Positions 26,390 to 36,056 are shown, counted from the stretch's first letter. The stretch: 64,000 nucleotides of DNA from an uncultured Muribaculaceae bacterium (GCA_910588065.1 CAJUPZ010000001.1:62001-126000); one strand, 5' to 3'. The notes: generated by a model from the letters alone, not told the origin. Numbers and translations are program-made.

Positions 26390-27529
26390 TTACCGGTTTT
26401 GGTACATATCGTCGTAGTATTTCTCGTAGTCACCGGATGTGATGTTATCCATCCACTCCTGATTATCGAGATACCAGCGGACTGTGCGCTCTATACCCTC
26501 CTCAAACTGAAGCGAAGGCTCCCACCCGAGTTCGCGCTGCAGCTTGCGTGAGTCGATAGCGTAGCGCAAATCGTGGCCGGCACGGTCGGTAACATATGTT
26601 ATAAGTTCTTCGGAGGTGCCCTCGGGGTTGCCGAGCACACGGTCTACTGTCTTTATTATAACTTTTATCAGGTCGATATTCTTCCACTCGTTGAAGCCGC
26701 CTATATTATAGGTGTCGGCAATCTTGCCTTTGTGGAATATCAGGTCGATTGCACGCGCATGATCCTCCACAAACAGCCAGTCGCGCACATTCTCACCCTT
26801 GCCGTAGACGGGCAGCGGCTTGTGGTGACGGATGTTGTTTATGAATAGAGGAATGAGTTTTTCGGGAAATTGGTACGGGCCGTAATTGTTGGAGCAGTTT
26901 GTCACAAGGGTGGGCATACCGTAGGTGTCGTGGTAGGCTCGCACAAAGTGGTCGGAGCTTGCTTTGGACGCGGAGTAGGGGGAGTGGGGATTGTACTTGG
27001 TTGTCTCGAGAAAGAACTCTGTGCCGAATGCAAGGTGGTGCTCGGCGGAAGATGCTGTGGTGGTGAACGGTGACTCAACGCCCTCGGGGTTCGTGAGTTC
27101 AAGGGCTCCATACACCTCGTCGGTGGATATGTGGTAGAAGAGTTTTCCCTCATATTTCTCCGGCAGTGTGTCCCAGTACTCTTTTGCTGCCTGCAGCAGC
27201 GCGAGGGTGCCCATCACATTGGTGCGGGCAAATGTGAAGGGGTCTTTGATCGACCGGTCCACATGGCTCTCGGCGGCAAGGTGGATAATGCCGTCGATTT
27301 TGTGAGATGATATAATGCGGCGCATCTCGTCAAGGTCGGCGATGTCGGCGCGCACAAATGTATAGTTCGGTTTGTTTTCAATGTCCTTGAGATTGGCGAG
27401 GTTGCCGGCGTATGTGAGTTTGTCAAGGTTGACAATGTTGTATTCGGGGTATTTGTTGACAAAAAGTCTTACAACATGGCTGCCGATGAATCCGGCTCCG
27501 CCGGTAATGAGTATGTTTCTGTTGCTCAT
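26390..27529 (-). CDS. rmlB: dTDP-glucose 4,6-dehydratase RmlB
   Basis: The 379-residue short-chain dehydrogenase converts dTDP-glucose to dTDP-4-keto-6-deoxyglucose. It starts MSNRNILITGGAGFIGSHVV (NAD-binding GxxGxxG) and has the catalytic TDEVYG and YSASKASSDH motifs. ATG 27529 is chosen because it overlaps the rmlD stop (ATGA) and places the Rossmann glycines correctly. Last gene of rmlACDB. Confidence 0.95.
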   Translation of the reverse strand: MSNRNILITGGAGFIGSHVVRLFVNKYPEYNIVNLDKLTYAGNLANLKDIENKPNYTFVRADIADLDEMRRIISSHKIDGIIHLAAESHVDRSIKDPFTFARTNVMGTLALLQAAKEYWDTLPEKYEGKLFYHISTDEVYGALELTNPEGVESPFTTTASSAEHHLAFGTEFFLETTKYNPHSPYSASKASSDHFVRAYHDTYGMPTLVTNCSNNYGPYQFPEKLIPLFINNIRHHKPLPVYGKGENVRDWLFVEDHARAIDLIFHKGKIADTYNIGGFNEWKNIDLIKVIIKTVDRVLGNPEGTSEELITYVTDRAGHDLRYAIDSRKLQRELGWEPSLQFEEGIERTVRWYLDNQEWMDNITSGDYEKYYDDMYQNR

Positions 27530-28392
27530 GATTCTATGAGGTTTTTTATGCAGGTTTTGAGAGATTTCTTCCAATAGGGTATTTTTATGCCGAATCTTTC
27601 CTTGAATTTGGATTTGTCGAGCACGGAGTACGACGGACGCACCACAGGCGAGGGAAATTCGCTGGAGCGGCAGGGGAGTATCTTACACTTTGTGTGGCCG
27701 CTGAGCTCGGCAATCTCCTGGGTAAAGTCATACCATGAGCACACTCCCTCATCAGAGAAGTGATACACTCCTTCGTTGCCGGAGTACTTGCCGTTGTCAA
27801 TGATGTTGACAATCGCTTCGGCGAGATCGCGGGCATATGTCGGGGTGCCTGTCTGATCAATAACCACTTTAAGCTCCGGTTTGGTGGCTGTGAGGTTGAG
27901 CATGGTCTTGACAAAGTTTTTACCGAATTCGGAGTACAGCCAGGCTGTGCGGATGATTATTGCTTTGCAGCCCGACCTTTCTATGGCCTGCTCGCCGTGA
28001 AGTTTGGTCACTCCGTAGGCTCCGGTGGGGTTCACCGGCTCTGTTTCATTGCGCGGGGTGTTGCCGGTATTTCCTCCGAATACATAGTCGGTGGAAATAT
28101 GGATGAGGGTGCACCCGTTTTTGCGGGCCGCCTCGGCAAGGTATCCGGCGGCGGTGGCGTTTATCATTTCGGCAATATCCTGCTGCTCCTCGGCTTTGTC
28201 TACATTGGTGTATGCGGCGCAGTTGACAATGATGTCAAAGTTGTTGCATCCCACGCCGAGGTCAACAGCCTCTTTGTCGGTGATGTCGATGTCATCGGCA
28301 TCGGTAAATATATATTCGTTTGGAGAATTTTCGGCAGCTATCTGCAGGCAAGTGCCTAACTGGCCGTTTCCTCCGGTAACCAATATTCTCAT
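27526..28392 (-). CDS. rmlD: dTDP-4-dehydrorhamnose reductase RmlD
   Basis: It reduces dTDP-4-keto-L-rhamnose to dTDP-L-rhamnose with NAD(P)H. The 288-residue protein shows MRILVTGGNGQLGTCL, STDYVFGG and the YGVTKLHGE active-site lysine motif. It lies between rmlC (1-nt gap) and rmlB (4-nt overlap). Confidence 0.95.
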   Translation of the reverse strand: MRILVTGGNGQLGTCLQIAAENSPNEYIFTDADDIDITDKEAVDLGVGCNNFDIIVNCAAYTNVDKAEEQQDIAEMINATAAGYLAEAARKNGCTLIHISTDYVFGGNTGNTPRNETEPVNPTGAYGVTKLHGEQAIERSGCKAIIIRTAWLYSEFGKNFVKTMLNLTATKPELKVVIDQTGTPTYARDLAEAIVNIIDNGKYSGNEGVYHFSDEGVCSWYDFTQEIAELSGHTKCKILPCRSSEFPSPVVRPSYSVLDKSKFKERFGIKIPYWKKSLKTCIKNLIES

Positions 28393-28393
28393 T

Positions 28394-28966
28394 TTATTTA
28401 TATAGGTCTGCTTTTATGTCAAATGGTGAATCAAAGTCGGCGAGCATCGGGTGGCGGGTGTCTTTCTCCGACAGGATGGCGCCGGCGGTGTCAATTCTCC
28501 AGTCAATGCCCAGAGCGGTATCGAGAATCGAAATGCCGCCGTCGGCTTCCGGATGGTAGAAGTTGTCGCACTTGTATTGGAACACAGCTATATCGCTGAG
28601 CACGCAGAATCCATGTGCAAAGCCTCTGGGCACAAACAGCTGGAGATGGTTTGACTCAGTGAGCTCAACTGCCACATGCTGTCCGTATGTGGGGGAGCCT
28701 TTGCGTATATCTACAGCCACATCGAGAACAGCCCCTTGGACGCAGCGCACAAGCTTGGATTGGGTGAAGGGGGGGCGCTGGAAGTGAAGTCCGCGGAGTA
28801 CACCCTTTGATGAGCAGCTTTCATTATCCTGCACAAAGTCAACGGGACGCACCTTTTCGTCAAATTCTTTTTTTGAGTAGCTCTCGAAGAAGTACCCGCG
28901 CGCATCAGTGAATACGCGCGGCTCTATTATCTTAACATCCGGTATTGCGGTGTGAATAACGTTCAT
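28394..28966 (-). CDS. rmlC: dTDP-4-dehydrorhamnose 3,5-epimerase RmlC
   Basis: This cupin epimerase acts on dTDP-4-keto-6-deoxyglucose. The 190-residue product has the family motifs RGYFFESY, GVLRGLHFQ (catalytic histidine), GAVLDVAVDIRKGSPTYG and FVPRGFAHGF. Second gene of the rml operon, 9 nt after rmlA. Confidence 0.95.
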   Translation of the reverse strand: MNVIHTAIPDVKIIEPRVFTDARGYFFESYSKKEFDEKVRPVDFVQDNESCSSKGVLRGLHFQRPPFTQSKLVRCVQGAVLDVAVDIRKGSPTYGQHVAVELTESNHLQLFVPRGFAHGFCVLSDIAVFQYKCDNFYHPEADGGISILDTALGIDWRIDTAGAILSEKDTRHPMLADFDSPFDIKADLYK

Positions 28967-28975
28967 TTTGATATA

Positions 28976-29881
28976 TCAATCAAGGTTTTTGTAGCCGGTG
29001 CGGTCTATCTCGTCCACCACTTTGAGCAGATACTGCCCGTATTGGTTTTTCAACATCGGCTTTGCAAGCTCGCGCATCTTTTCGGTGGATATCCATCCTT
29101 GACGGTACGCGATGCCCTCAAGGCAGGCTATCTTCAATCCCTGGCGTTTCTCAAGCACCTCCACATAGATGGATGCTTCGGCAAGAGAGTCATGGGTGCC
29201 GGTGTCAAGCCATGCGAATCCGCGTGGAAGTGTCTGTACTTTCAGCTCGCCGTCGCGCAGAAATTCCTGATTGACGGTGGTGATTTCCAGTTCGCCACGG
29301 GCCGACGGTTTGATATGATGTGCCACATCAACAACCTTGTTGGGGTAGAAGTAAAGACCCACCACTGCATAGTTTGATTTGGGATTTTCTGGTTTTTCCT
29401 CGATGGACAGGCAATTGCCCTGACTGTCAAATTCAGCAACGCCGTAGCGCTCAGGGTCATCCACCCAGTAGCCGAACACTGTAGCTTTGCCGTTGCGTTC
29501 AGCCTCCTCTACAGATGATTTAAGCACGGTGGAGAATCCTGCGCCGTGAAAAATGTTGTCGCCGAGCACAAGACACACACTGTCGTCGCCGATGAAATCC
29601 TTTCCGATTATAAATGCCTGTGCAAGTCCATCGGGACTTGGCTGCTCGGCGTATGACAATCTTATGCCGTAGTCGCTGCCGTCACCAAGCAGTCGCTTGA
29701 ATCCGGGCAGATCCTGCGGTGTGGAGATAATGAGTATATCTCTTATTCCGGCAAGCATCAGGGTTGAGATGGGATAATACACCATCGGCTTGTCGTAGAT
29801 GGGCAGCAACTGCTTGCTGACCCCTTTGGTTATGGGATATAAGCGGGTGCCTGAGCCTCCCGCGAGTACTATTCCTTTCAT
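28976..29881 (-). CDS. rmlA: Glucose-1-phosphate thymidylyltransferase RmlA
   Basis: It makes dTDP-glucose from dTTP and glucose-1-phosphate, the first step to dTDP-rhamnose and also to the dTDP-amino sugar suggested by the upstream genes. The 301-residue protein begins MKGIVLAGGSGTRLYPIT and contains PIYDKPMVYYP and the GWLDTGTHDSL-like motif (FAWLDTGTHDSL). It is the first rml gene and has its own -7 box upstream. Confidence 0.96.
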   Translation of the reverse strand: MKGIVLAGGSGTRLYPITKGVSKQLLPIYDKPMVYYPISTLMLAGIRDILIISTPQDLPGFKRLLGDGSDYGIRLSYAEQPSPDGLAQAFIIGKDFIGDDSVCLVLGDNIFHGAGFSTVLKSSVEEAERNGKATVFGYWVDDPERYGVAEFDSQGNCLSIEEKPENPKSNYAVVGLYFYPNKVVDVAHHIKPSARGELEITTVNQEFLRDGELKVQTLPRGFAWLDTGTHDSLAEASIYVEVLEKRQGLKIACLEGIAYRQGWISTEKMRELAKPMLKNQYGQYLLKVVDEIDRTGYKNLD

Positions 29882-29901
29882 GGTTCTGAGTTTGATTGCT
29901 A

Positions 29902-29909
29902 CAAAGATA
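29902..29909 (-). promoter_or_regulatory. -7 promoter box of the rmlACDB operon
   Basis: TATCTTTG on the minus strand, about 20 nt before the rmlA start codon. Confidence 0.5.
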
Positions 29910-29913
29910 GTTT

Positions 29914-31218
29914 TTATAGTGTCATACGATGGGGGAAGAATAATAATTTATGAAAAATTAACGAAATAGCTATGCTATATAGCACATATTGTACAAAATA
30001 AGCCTCACAGGCGCCGGTAACTCCGTGAAAGTATATCAATGCATAGCTTGCACCTGCATATATTGCAGTGGAGAGTATCTCAGTGATGATGTACAGCCTG
30101 GTATATGCTTTGGCTATCATGACAAAGGCCACAAGCCAGCTTCCGATTTTGAGAAAGTCGCCGCCGAGCTGCCATATAAAAAGGCCGGCCATTGGCTCGA
30201 ACGCCTCGCTGAACAGCAGATGCACTATGAAATGGCGGGTAAGGTATATCAGTCCCAGGCCTGTTCCGAGCAGCGGCATGATCAGTTTGATGGCCTTGAT
30301 TATCTCAGCCCTCATCTCCACAGCGCTCTTCAACTCGCTCAGCCGGGGCAGATAGTAGATGCTGAACGAGGTTGTTATCACCATCAGGTATATGTTAGAG
30401 ATACGGCACATACCCTCCCACCATCCGGCGGCATCCTCTGATACAGTGGTCATGATATATCCACGCACAAGCATACGGGACAACGGCAGCATAAGTGCGC
30501 TTATCAGTGCCATGAGCGAGTAACGGAAGTATTTTCCGGCAATCGCACTGCTGAACCGTTGGCAAAAGTTGCCTATCTTCATCCATGCCGCCCGCCTTAC
30601 AATCCACAGTGTGATTGCCAGCACCACGCTCTGAAAGGTCACCATTGCGGCGAGTGCGCCGGCGGTGCCGTACAGAGCAACGAGTGTGAGGGTGAAGGCA
30701 AGCCCGGTCAGGCTCGATGCTATGTTTATGGATACAAACCGCTTGAATTCCTTGAATCCGTTGACTACACACAGCAGAAAGTTGTTTGCCGCATACATCA
30801 GAAGGGTGGTGCCAAACAAAATAAACACATATCCGTATTCTTTACTGAGCAACACGGTTTTGCTCAGCCAACTGCTGAATATAATCAGCAATATTCCGAT
30901 AACCACACTGAAAACAACCGTTATTTTCAATGCAGTGGAAAGATATGCGGATAATAATTCCGGGTTATACTTGTGCTCGGAGGTGTATCTGGTTATTCCT
31001 TTGTCAATACCGCCACCGGCAAACGACAGGATTATGGAAACAAAGTTGTTGAGCTGACCCACAAGAGCCACTCCGGCCGGACCTATAAGCAGAGCCACCA
31101 CTTTGATGCTCACAAGACCTGTGCACATCTTCACAAGGGTGGATACCGAAGTGAGTGACAACACTTTTACAATGTCGCCGCGCAGCGCTGACTTTATTCT
31201 CTCCAAAACTTTTGTCAA
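29914..31218 (-). CDS. Polysaccharide flippase (Wzx/MATE-like)
   Basis: The 434-residue protein is hydrophobic throughout with about 12 predicted membrane segments. It has the N-terminal pattern of O-antigen/teichoic-acid flippases (VLSLTSVSTLVKMCTGLVSI, GPAGVALVGQL). It probably moves lipid-linked sugar units across the inner membrane. It overlaps the DegT gene by 4 nt as the last gene of the amino-sugar operon. Confidence 0.85.
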   Translation of the reverse strand: MTKVLERIKSALRGDIVKVLSLTSVSTLVKMCTGLVSIKVVALLIGPAGVALVGQLNNFVSIILSFAGGGIDKGITRYTSEHKYNPELLSAYLSTALKITVVFSVVIGILLIIFSSWLSKTVLLSKEYGYVFILFGTTLLMYAANNFLLCVVNGFKEFKRFVSINIASSLTGLAFTLTLVALYGTAGALAAMVTFQSVVLAITLWIVRRAAWMKIGNFCQRFSSAIAGKYFRYSLMALISALMLPLSRMLVRGYIMTTVSEDAAGWWEGMCRISNIYLMVITTSFSIYYLPRLSELKSAVEMRAEIIKAIKLIMPLLGTGLGLIYLTRHFIVHLLFSEAFEPMAGLFIWQLGGDFLKIGSWLVAFVMIAKAYTRLYIITEILSTAIYAGASYALIYFHGVTGACEAYFVQYVLYSIAISLIFHKLLFFPHRMTL

Positions 31219-32318
31219 GATTGTCTGCTGTTTATTATTTCAATTACAGTGCGCACCTCGCTGTCGGTAATGGCAGGGGATATTGGCAACGACAGCTCGC
31301 GCGAGTGAATCATTTCTGTAACCGGCAGACTCAGTCCGCCCCACTCTTTGTAGCACCTCTGCTTATGCGGCGGCACAGGGTAGTGGATGAGTGTCTGCAC
31401 TCCGTTGTCCTGCAGATGCTGCTGCAGTTTATCCCTGTCAGGAGTCAATATCGGAAATATATGAAACACATGACTGTCAAAGTCACTCACCCGGGGTAGT
31501 ATTACATCTGGGTATGTAATGCCGTTGATATACATTTTTGCAACTTCCCTGCGGCGGGCGTTATCGCTGTCTATATATTTCAGTTTCACTCCAAGGACAG
31601 CCGCCTGGATTTCGTCAAGCCTTGAGTTGCGGCCGCGGTAGCTGAACAGATACTTCTTTTCAGAGCCGTAATTGGCAAGAGTCCTTACAGTAGCGGCCAG
31701 TTCAGGGTCGTCTGTAGTCACCGCTCCGCCATCTCCGAGCGCCCCGAGATTTTTGCCCGGGTAAAAGCTGTGGCCGGCAGCATTGCCAAGACTGCCTGTG
31801 CGCCGTTTGTTATATAGGCAGCCATGTGCCTGTGCGTTATCCTCTATCAGCAGCAGATTGTGCCCGGAGCATATATGCTCAATAGCCTCATTATAGGCAC
31901 ACCTCCCGTAAAGATGAACCAGCAGTATAGCTCTTGTGCGTGGAGTCACAGCTGCTTCCGCTTTTGCGGCATCAAGCTGTAGTGTGGCCGGATCCGGCTC
32001 CACAAGCACAGGCACAAGACCATTTTCGCTTATGGCGAGGATTGAGGCTATATATGTGTTTGCCGGCACTATCACCTCATCGCCGGGACGAAGCGCGCCG
32101 AGCTCAATGTATGCCCTGAATATGAGTGTAAGCGCATCAAGCCCGTTTGCCACACCTATTGTATATCCGGTGCCTGTATAATGCGAGTAGCTGTCTTCAA
32201 AGGCTTTGACTTCCCGCCCGAGAAGATATTGGCCGGATTTTACCACCCTGTCCACTGCGGCGGCTATCTCTCCGCCATGCAGAGCAGTCACTTTTTCCAG
32301 ATCAAGAAATTTAATCAT
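31215..32318 (-). CDS. DegT/DnrJ/EryC1-family sugar aminotransferase (FdtB/QdtB-like)
   Basis: A PLP-dependent aminotransferase of 367 residues. The cofactor lysine is in HSFYPGKNLGALGDGGAVTT (about residue 185), with ANTYIAS and EDNAQAHGC in the usual places. Downstream of ketoisomerase-type cupins, such enzymes aminate C3 of dTDP-3-keto-6-deoxyhexoses, giving Fuc3N or Qui3N. It overlaps both neighbours by 4 nt. The exact sugar cannot be told from sequence. Confidence 0.88.
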   Translation of the reverse strand: MIKFLDLEKVTALHGGEIAAAVDRVVKSGQYLLGREVKAFEDSYSHYTGTGYTIGVANGLDALTLIFRAYIELGALRPGDEVIVPANTYIASILAISENGLVPVLVEPDPATLQLDAAKAEAAVTPRTRAILLVHLYGRCAYNEAIEHICSGHNLLLIEDNAQAHGCLYNKRRTGSLGNAAGHSFYPGKNLGALGDGGAVTTDDPELAATVRTLANYGSEKKYLFSYRGRNSRLDEIQAAVLGVKLKYIDSDNARRREVAKMYINGITYPDVILPRVSDFDSHVFHIFPILTPDRDKLQQHLQDNGVQTLIHYPVPPHKQRCYKEWGGLSLPVTEMIHSRELSLPISPAITDSEVRTVIEIINSRQS

Positions 32319-32743
32319 TCTAATCTCTGTGTTTTGGAATTCAGAAAAGTGTTGTAATCGCGGATATAATCATCTTCTGAAAATAATTCTGAGGCGAGAA
32401 CCACACAAACGGCACCGGAAGAGAAATCCTCAAGAGTGCGCCATATACCAGGCATTATGTAAAGAGCCTCGTAAGGGCGGTTGAGACAAATACTCTTTTT
32501 ATCTGTGCCGTCATCCAGCGTGACGGTGAAGCTTCCGCTCACTGCCACAATAAGCTCATGAAGAGTTTTGTGCGAGTGTCCTCCGCGGCTTTCACCTCCC
32601 GGCACATCGTACAGGTAGTATGCCCGCTTGATATCAAAAGGCGTATACCCGCCTGCGCCTACAACCGAGAGTGTGCCCCTGCGGTCCGAGGTATTGCGGT
32701 CCAGCTCAATCAAAAGGCAGTCGTGTACAGAGTTGTTTTTCAT
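32315..32743 (-). CDS. FdtA/QdtA-like sugar 3,4-ketoisomerase (cupin), copy B
   Basis: This 142-residue single-domain cupin has RRGTLSVV, YYLYDVPGGESRGGHSHKT and IWRTLEDFSSGAVCVVLAS, the pattern of dTDP-4-keto-6-deoxyglucose 3,4-ketoisomerases. It is a diverged neighbour of the next gene. Both keep the GGH...H metal-binding segment, so both may be active. Confidence 0.85.
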   Translation of the reverse strand: MKNNSVHDCLLIELDRNTSDRRGTLSVVGAGGYTPFDIKRAYYLYDVPGGESRGGHSHKTLHELIVAVSGSFTVTLDDGTDKKSICLNRPYEALYIMPGIWRTLEDFSSGAVCVVLASELFSEDDYIRDYNTFLNSKTQRLE

Positions 32744-33135
32744 CGGCAGCGCATAAATTCGGAGTAATCCCTTATATAGTCATCTTCGTCGTATGGTGTC
32801 GAGGCGAGAACAAAAGCGAGGGAATTGGTGGAAAAATTCACCATCTGTCGCCAGTATCCTTTTGGCACATACAGTCCGCAATAAGAGCGGCTGAGCGAGA
32901 ACGATTGTTTTTCGTGCCCGTTGTCCAGAACAACATCGAAGCTCCCGGACAACGCCACAATGAATTCTTCGGTGGTTTTGTAGGCATGTCCTCCGCGGCA
33001 TTCACCTCCGGGCACGTCATATATCCAGTACGCACGCATTATCTTGAATGGTATGTGCACGCACTCCTCGATAACAGAAAGATTGCCTCTGCTGTCAGGG
33101 ATTTTAGGTAGCTGTATTATGCGTGGAGAATCCAT
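32740..33135 (-). CDS. FdtA/QdtA-like sugar 3,4-ketoisomerase (cupin), copy A
   Basis: This 131-residue cupin is the first gene of the operon, with DSRGNLSVIE, YWIYDVPGGECRGGHAYKT and YWRQMVNFSTNSLAFVLAS. It overlaps copy B by 4 nt. Two ketoisomerases side by side suggest either two product stereochemistries or a heteromer. Confidence 0.85.
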   Translation of the reverse strand: MDSPRIIQLPKIPDSRGNLSVIEECVHIPFKIMRAYWIYDVPGGECRGGHAYKTTEEFIVALSGSFDVVLDNGHEKQSFSLSRSYCGLYVPKGYWRQMVNFSTNSLAFVLASTPYDEDDYIRDYSEFMRCR

Positions 33136-33158
33136 TCAGTGCCTGCTAATGATTTACA

Positions 33159-33166
33159 CAAAAGTA
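33159..33166 (-). promoter_or_regulatory. -7 promoter box of the amino-sugar operon
   Basis: TACTTTTG on the minus strand, 23 nt before the copy A start codon. Confidence 0.45.
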
Positions 33167-33196
33167 ATGTCAATAATCGAATTATGCAAAGGGGTG

Positions 33197-33233
33197 AATA
33201 AAAAACTTCCCGGTGCCGTGGCATCGGGAAGTT
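33197..33233 (-). terminator. Terminator after the acyl-CoA dehydrogenase operon
   Basis: On the minus strand AACTTCCCG pairs with CGGGAAGTT, with an inner ATGCC/GGCAC pairing, and is followed by a T run. It ends the etfB-etfA-dehydrogenase transcript. Confidence 0.88.
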
Positions 33234-33267
33234 GCGTATAGTATAAAAACGTATGCGGTTTTCAGAC

Positions 33268-34968
33268 TCAGGCTTTGTAAGCTTCGAGCTGAGCGGGTTT
33301 GAAGTTGGCGATGAAGTCAGCATGCTTAGCCACTTCGGCCTGTGCGAGCTTCGCATATACTTCGGCAGATTTTACAAAAGCCTCGTTGCGGGTAGCGTCG
33401 CCGAGCAGCAGGTAGCTCATGATAATCACGCCGGCCATTTCAACAAGGCGACGGGCCATGAAGTCACCGTATGCCGAGTCATTTGCCTCTGTGACTGTCT
33501 TGACAGCCTCCTCGTAGCGGGCGGTGAGCTCAACGAGCATATCGTGAATCCACTGAAGTTCGGGCTTGACAGCCTGAGCCTCGTAATCACGGATCATCGA
33601 TAGGTAGGTGCCGGTGGTGACGTGGCGTATAGCTGCTACAACCTGAAGCTGAGTGGTGCCTTCGTAGATGGAGGTGATGCGGGCGTCGCGGTAAATGCGT
33701 TCGCAAGCGTAGTCCTTCATGAAGCCGCTGCCGCCATGAATCTGGATGCAGTCGTAAGCATTCTGGTTGCAGTATTCGCTGCCGATACCCTTGACGAGGG
33801 GAGTGCAGGCGTCGGCCTGACGCGAGTAGAACTTCATCTCCTTGCGCTCGTCGGCTGTGAGGGAGCGTTCTTTAGCTATGTCCTCGTAAATTTTGTACAT
33901 ATCTACAAAACGTGATGTCTCGTAAAGGAGCGCGCGTGATGCGTCAAGTTTGGCTTTCATCACGGCGAGCATCTCGTAAACAGCCGGGAACTCAATGATA
34001 GCTTTGCCAAACTGTTTGCGGTCTGTAGCGTAAGCGAGAGCCTCGCGGTATGCGCGCTCGCTCACGCCCACGCTCTGGGCGGCGATGCCAAGACGTGCAC
34101 CGTTCATCAGTGCCATCACATATTTGATGAGGCCGAGGCGGCGCTGTCCGCAAAGTTCAGCGGGAGCATTCTTGTATGTGAGCTCACATGTGGGAGAGCC
34201 CTTGATACCCATTTTGTTCTCGATGCGGCGAACATCAACACCGCCGTTGCGCTTGTCGTAGATGAACATGGAGAGTCCGCGTCCATCTTTTGTGCCCTCT
34301 TCGGAGCGGGCGAGCACGAGGTGAATGTCACTGTCACCGTTTGTGATGAAGCGTTTCACACCGTTTAGCACCCAAGTGCCATCCTCTTTCTGAGTGGCTT
34401 TGAGCATAACGCTCTGGAGGTCAGAACCGGCATCCGGTTCGGTGAGGTCCATTGACATTGTCTCTCCCTGGCATACACGGGGGATATATCTCTGCTTCTG
34501 GTCTTCGTCAGCGAATTCGTAGATAGTTTCGGCGCAGTCCTGCAGTCCCCAGAGGTTTTCAAAGCCGGTATCGGCGCGGCTAACCATGTCGGCGGCCATG
34601 ATGTAGGGGGTGATGGGGAAGTTGAGGCCACCGAGGCGGCGGGGCATTGCCATGCCCATGAGGCCTGCTTTGCGGCAGAGCTCAAGGTTTTCCTGAGTGC
34701 CGGGAGCGTATGTCACCCTGCCGTTTTCAACAGAGGGACCGTCATGGTCAACACCTTCAGCGTTTTCAGCAATTCTGCCGCCGCATATATCGCCGACGAT
34801 TTCGAGCACTTTGTCGTAAGAGTCCATAGCGTCCTCGAAATTCACCGGAGCATAGTCGAATTTTTCGGCATCGGTGTAGTTGCGCTCCTTGAGCTCAACA
34901 ATCTTCTGCATCAGCGGGTGGCTGAGGTGATGCTTGAGATCTGGATTGTCTGTATAGAAATTTGCCAT
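33268..34968 (-). CDS. Acyl-CoA dehydrogenase
   Basis: The 566-residue flavoprotein has the acyl-CoA dehydrogenase fold: TEPDAGSDLQSVMLKA (FAD/substrate-binding strand), GVKRFITNGDSD, ACNQNAYDCIQIHGGSGFMKDY-type C-terminal motif and RITSIYEGTTQLQ. It is longer than the 380-residue short-chain enzymes because of an extra C-terminal helical domain, as in Bacteroidota members. It passes electrons to the ETF encoded just upstream. The substrate is not evident. Confidence 0.9.
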   Translation of the reverse strand: MANFYTDNPDLKHHLSHPLMQKIVELKERNYTDAEKFDYAPVNFEDAMDSYDKVLEIVGDICGGRIAENAEGVDHDGPSVENGRVTYAPGTQENLELCRKAGLMGMAMPRRLGGLNFPITPYIMAADMVSRADTGFENLWGLQDCAETIYEFADEDQKQRYIPRVCQGETMSMDLTEPDAGSDLQSVMLKATQKEDGTWVLNGVKRFITNGDSDIHLVLARSEEGTKDGRGLSMFIYDKRNGGVDVRRIENKMGIKGSPTCELTYKNAPAELCGQRRLGLIKYVMALMNGARLGIAAQSVGVSERAYREALAYATDRKQFGKAIIEFPAVYEMLAVMKAKLDASRALLYETSRFVDMYKIYEDIAKERSLTADERKEMKFYSRQADACTPLVKGIGSEYCNQNAYDCIQIHGGSGFMKDYACERIYRDARITSIYEGTTQLQVVAAIRHVTTGTYLSMIRDYEAQAVKPELQWIHDMLVELTARYEEAVKTVTEANDSAYGDFMARRLVEMAGVIIMSYLLLGDATRNEAFVKSAEVYAKLAQAEVAKHADFIANFKPAQLEAYKA

Positions 34969-35000
34969 TGTTTTCTTTGTTAATGATTTGTTGCCGGGAA

Positions 35001-36029
35001 TTACTTGGAGTTCTTCTTGTAGTACTTGATAAGTTTGGGGATAACATCCTCAGCGTTACCGGTAATAACGTAGTCGGCAATGTCGTTTATGGGAGCGTTG
35101 GGGTCGTTGTTGATCGAGATAATCATAGCGCTCTCCTGCATACCTGCGATGTGCTGGATCTGACCGGAAATGCCGCAGGCAATGTACAGTTTGGGACGTA
35201 CTGTCACACCTGTCTGGCCAATTTGGCGGTCGTGTTCGGTGAATCCGGCGTCAACAGCGGCGCGGCTTGCACCCACTTCTGCACCGAGAGTGTCGGCGAG
35301 GTCAAACAGCAGGTCGAAATTCTCCTTTGAGCCCATGCCGTAACCTCCGGCAACTATAATGGGTGAGTTTTTGATGTTGACTTTGGATTTTTCGATATGA
35401 CGGTCGATGATTTCAACAACGAAATCCTCGGGTTTCACATATTTCTTCACATCGAGGTTCACCACTTTGCCTTTATGGTTTTCGTCATGAATCTGTTTTT
35501 TCATAACACCCTCGCGCACAGTAGCCATCTGGGGACGGCACTCGGGGTTGACGATTGTTGCAACGATGTTGCCACCGAAAGCGGGGCGAATCTGATAGAG
35601 GAGGTTCTGATACTCCTTGCCTGTCTTGGGATCAGTGTGGTTGCCGATTTCAAGAGAAGTGCAGTCGGCTGTGAGGCCGCTGTGTAGGCAAGAAGATACA
35701 CGGGGACCGAGGTCACGGCCGATGCAGGTGGCACCCATCAGGCAAATCTGCGGTTCGATTTCCTTGAAGAGGTTGATGAGTACGGCGGCGTGCGGGTTGG
35801 AGGTGTAGGGGTAAAGGCGTTTGTCCTCTACTTTGTACACTGTGTCGGCTCCGTAGCGGATTATTTCTTTCTCAACGTCTTTGAGGTTGTCACCTATAAC
35901 AACGGCTTCGAGCTGAACCCCGAGGGTGTTTGCAAGCTGACGGCCTTTTGTCAGAAGTTCAAGGCTCACATCGGCAACTTTGCCGTCCTCAAATTCGCAA
36001 TATACTATAAGGTTGTTTTTGTTGCTCAT
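35001..36029 (-). CDS. etfA: Electron transfer flavoprotein alpha subunit
   Basis: The 342-residue subunit has an N-terminal nucleotide-binding-like domain and the C-terminal FAD domain (GQTGVTVRPKLYIACGISG, then NDPNAPINDIADYVITGNAEDV). It lies 27 nt after etfB and 32 nt before the acyl-CoA dehydrogenase gene. Confidence 0.93.
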   Translation of the reverse strand: MSNKNNLIVYCEFEDGKVADVSLELLTKGRQLANTLGVQLEAVVIGDNLKDVEKEIIRYGADTVYKVEDKRLYPYTSNPHAAVLINLFKEIEPQICLMGATCIGRDLGPRVSSCLHSGLTADCTSLEIGNHTDPKTGKEYQNLLYQIRPAFGGNIVATIVNPECRPQMATVREGVMKKQIHDENHKGKVVNLDVKKYVKPEDFVVEIIDRHIEKSKVNIKNSPIIVAGGYGMGSKENFDLLFDLADTLGAEVGASRAAVDAGFTEHDRQIGQTGVTVRPKLYIACGISGQIQHIAGMQESAMIISINNDPNAPINDIADYVITGNAEDVIPKLIKYYKKNSK

Positions 36030-36056
36030 ATTGATGCTTTGTTAAAAATGAGGGGA

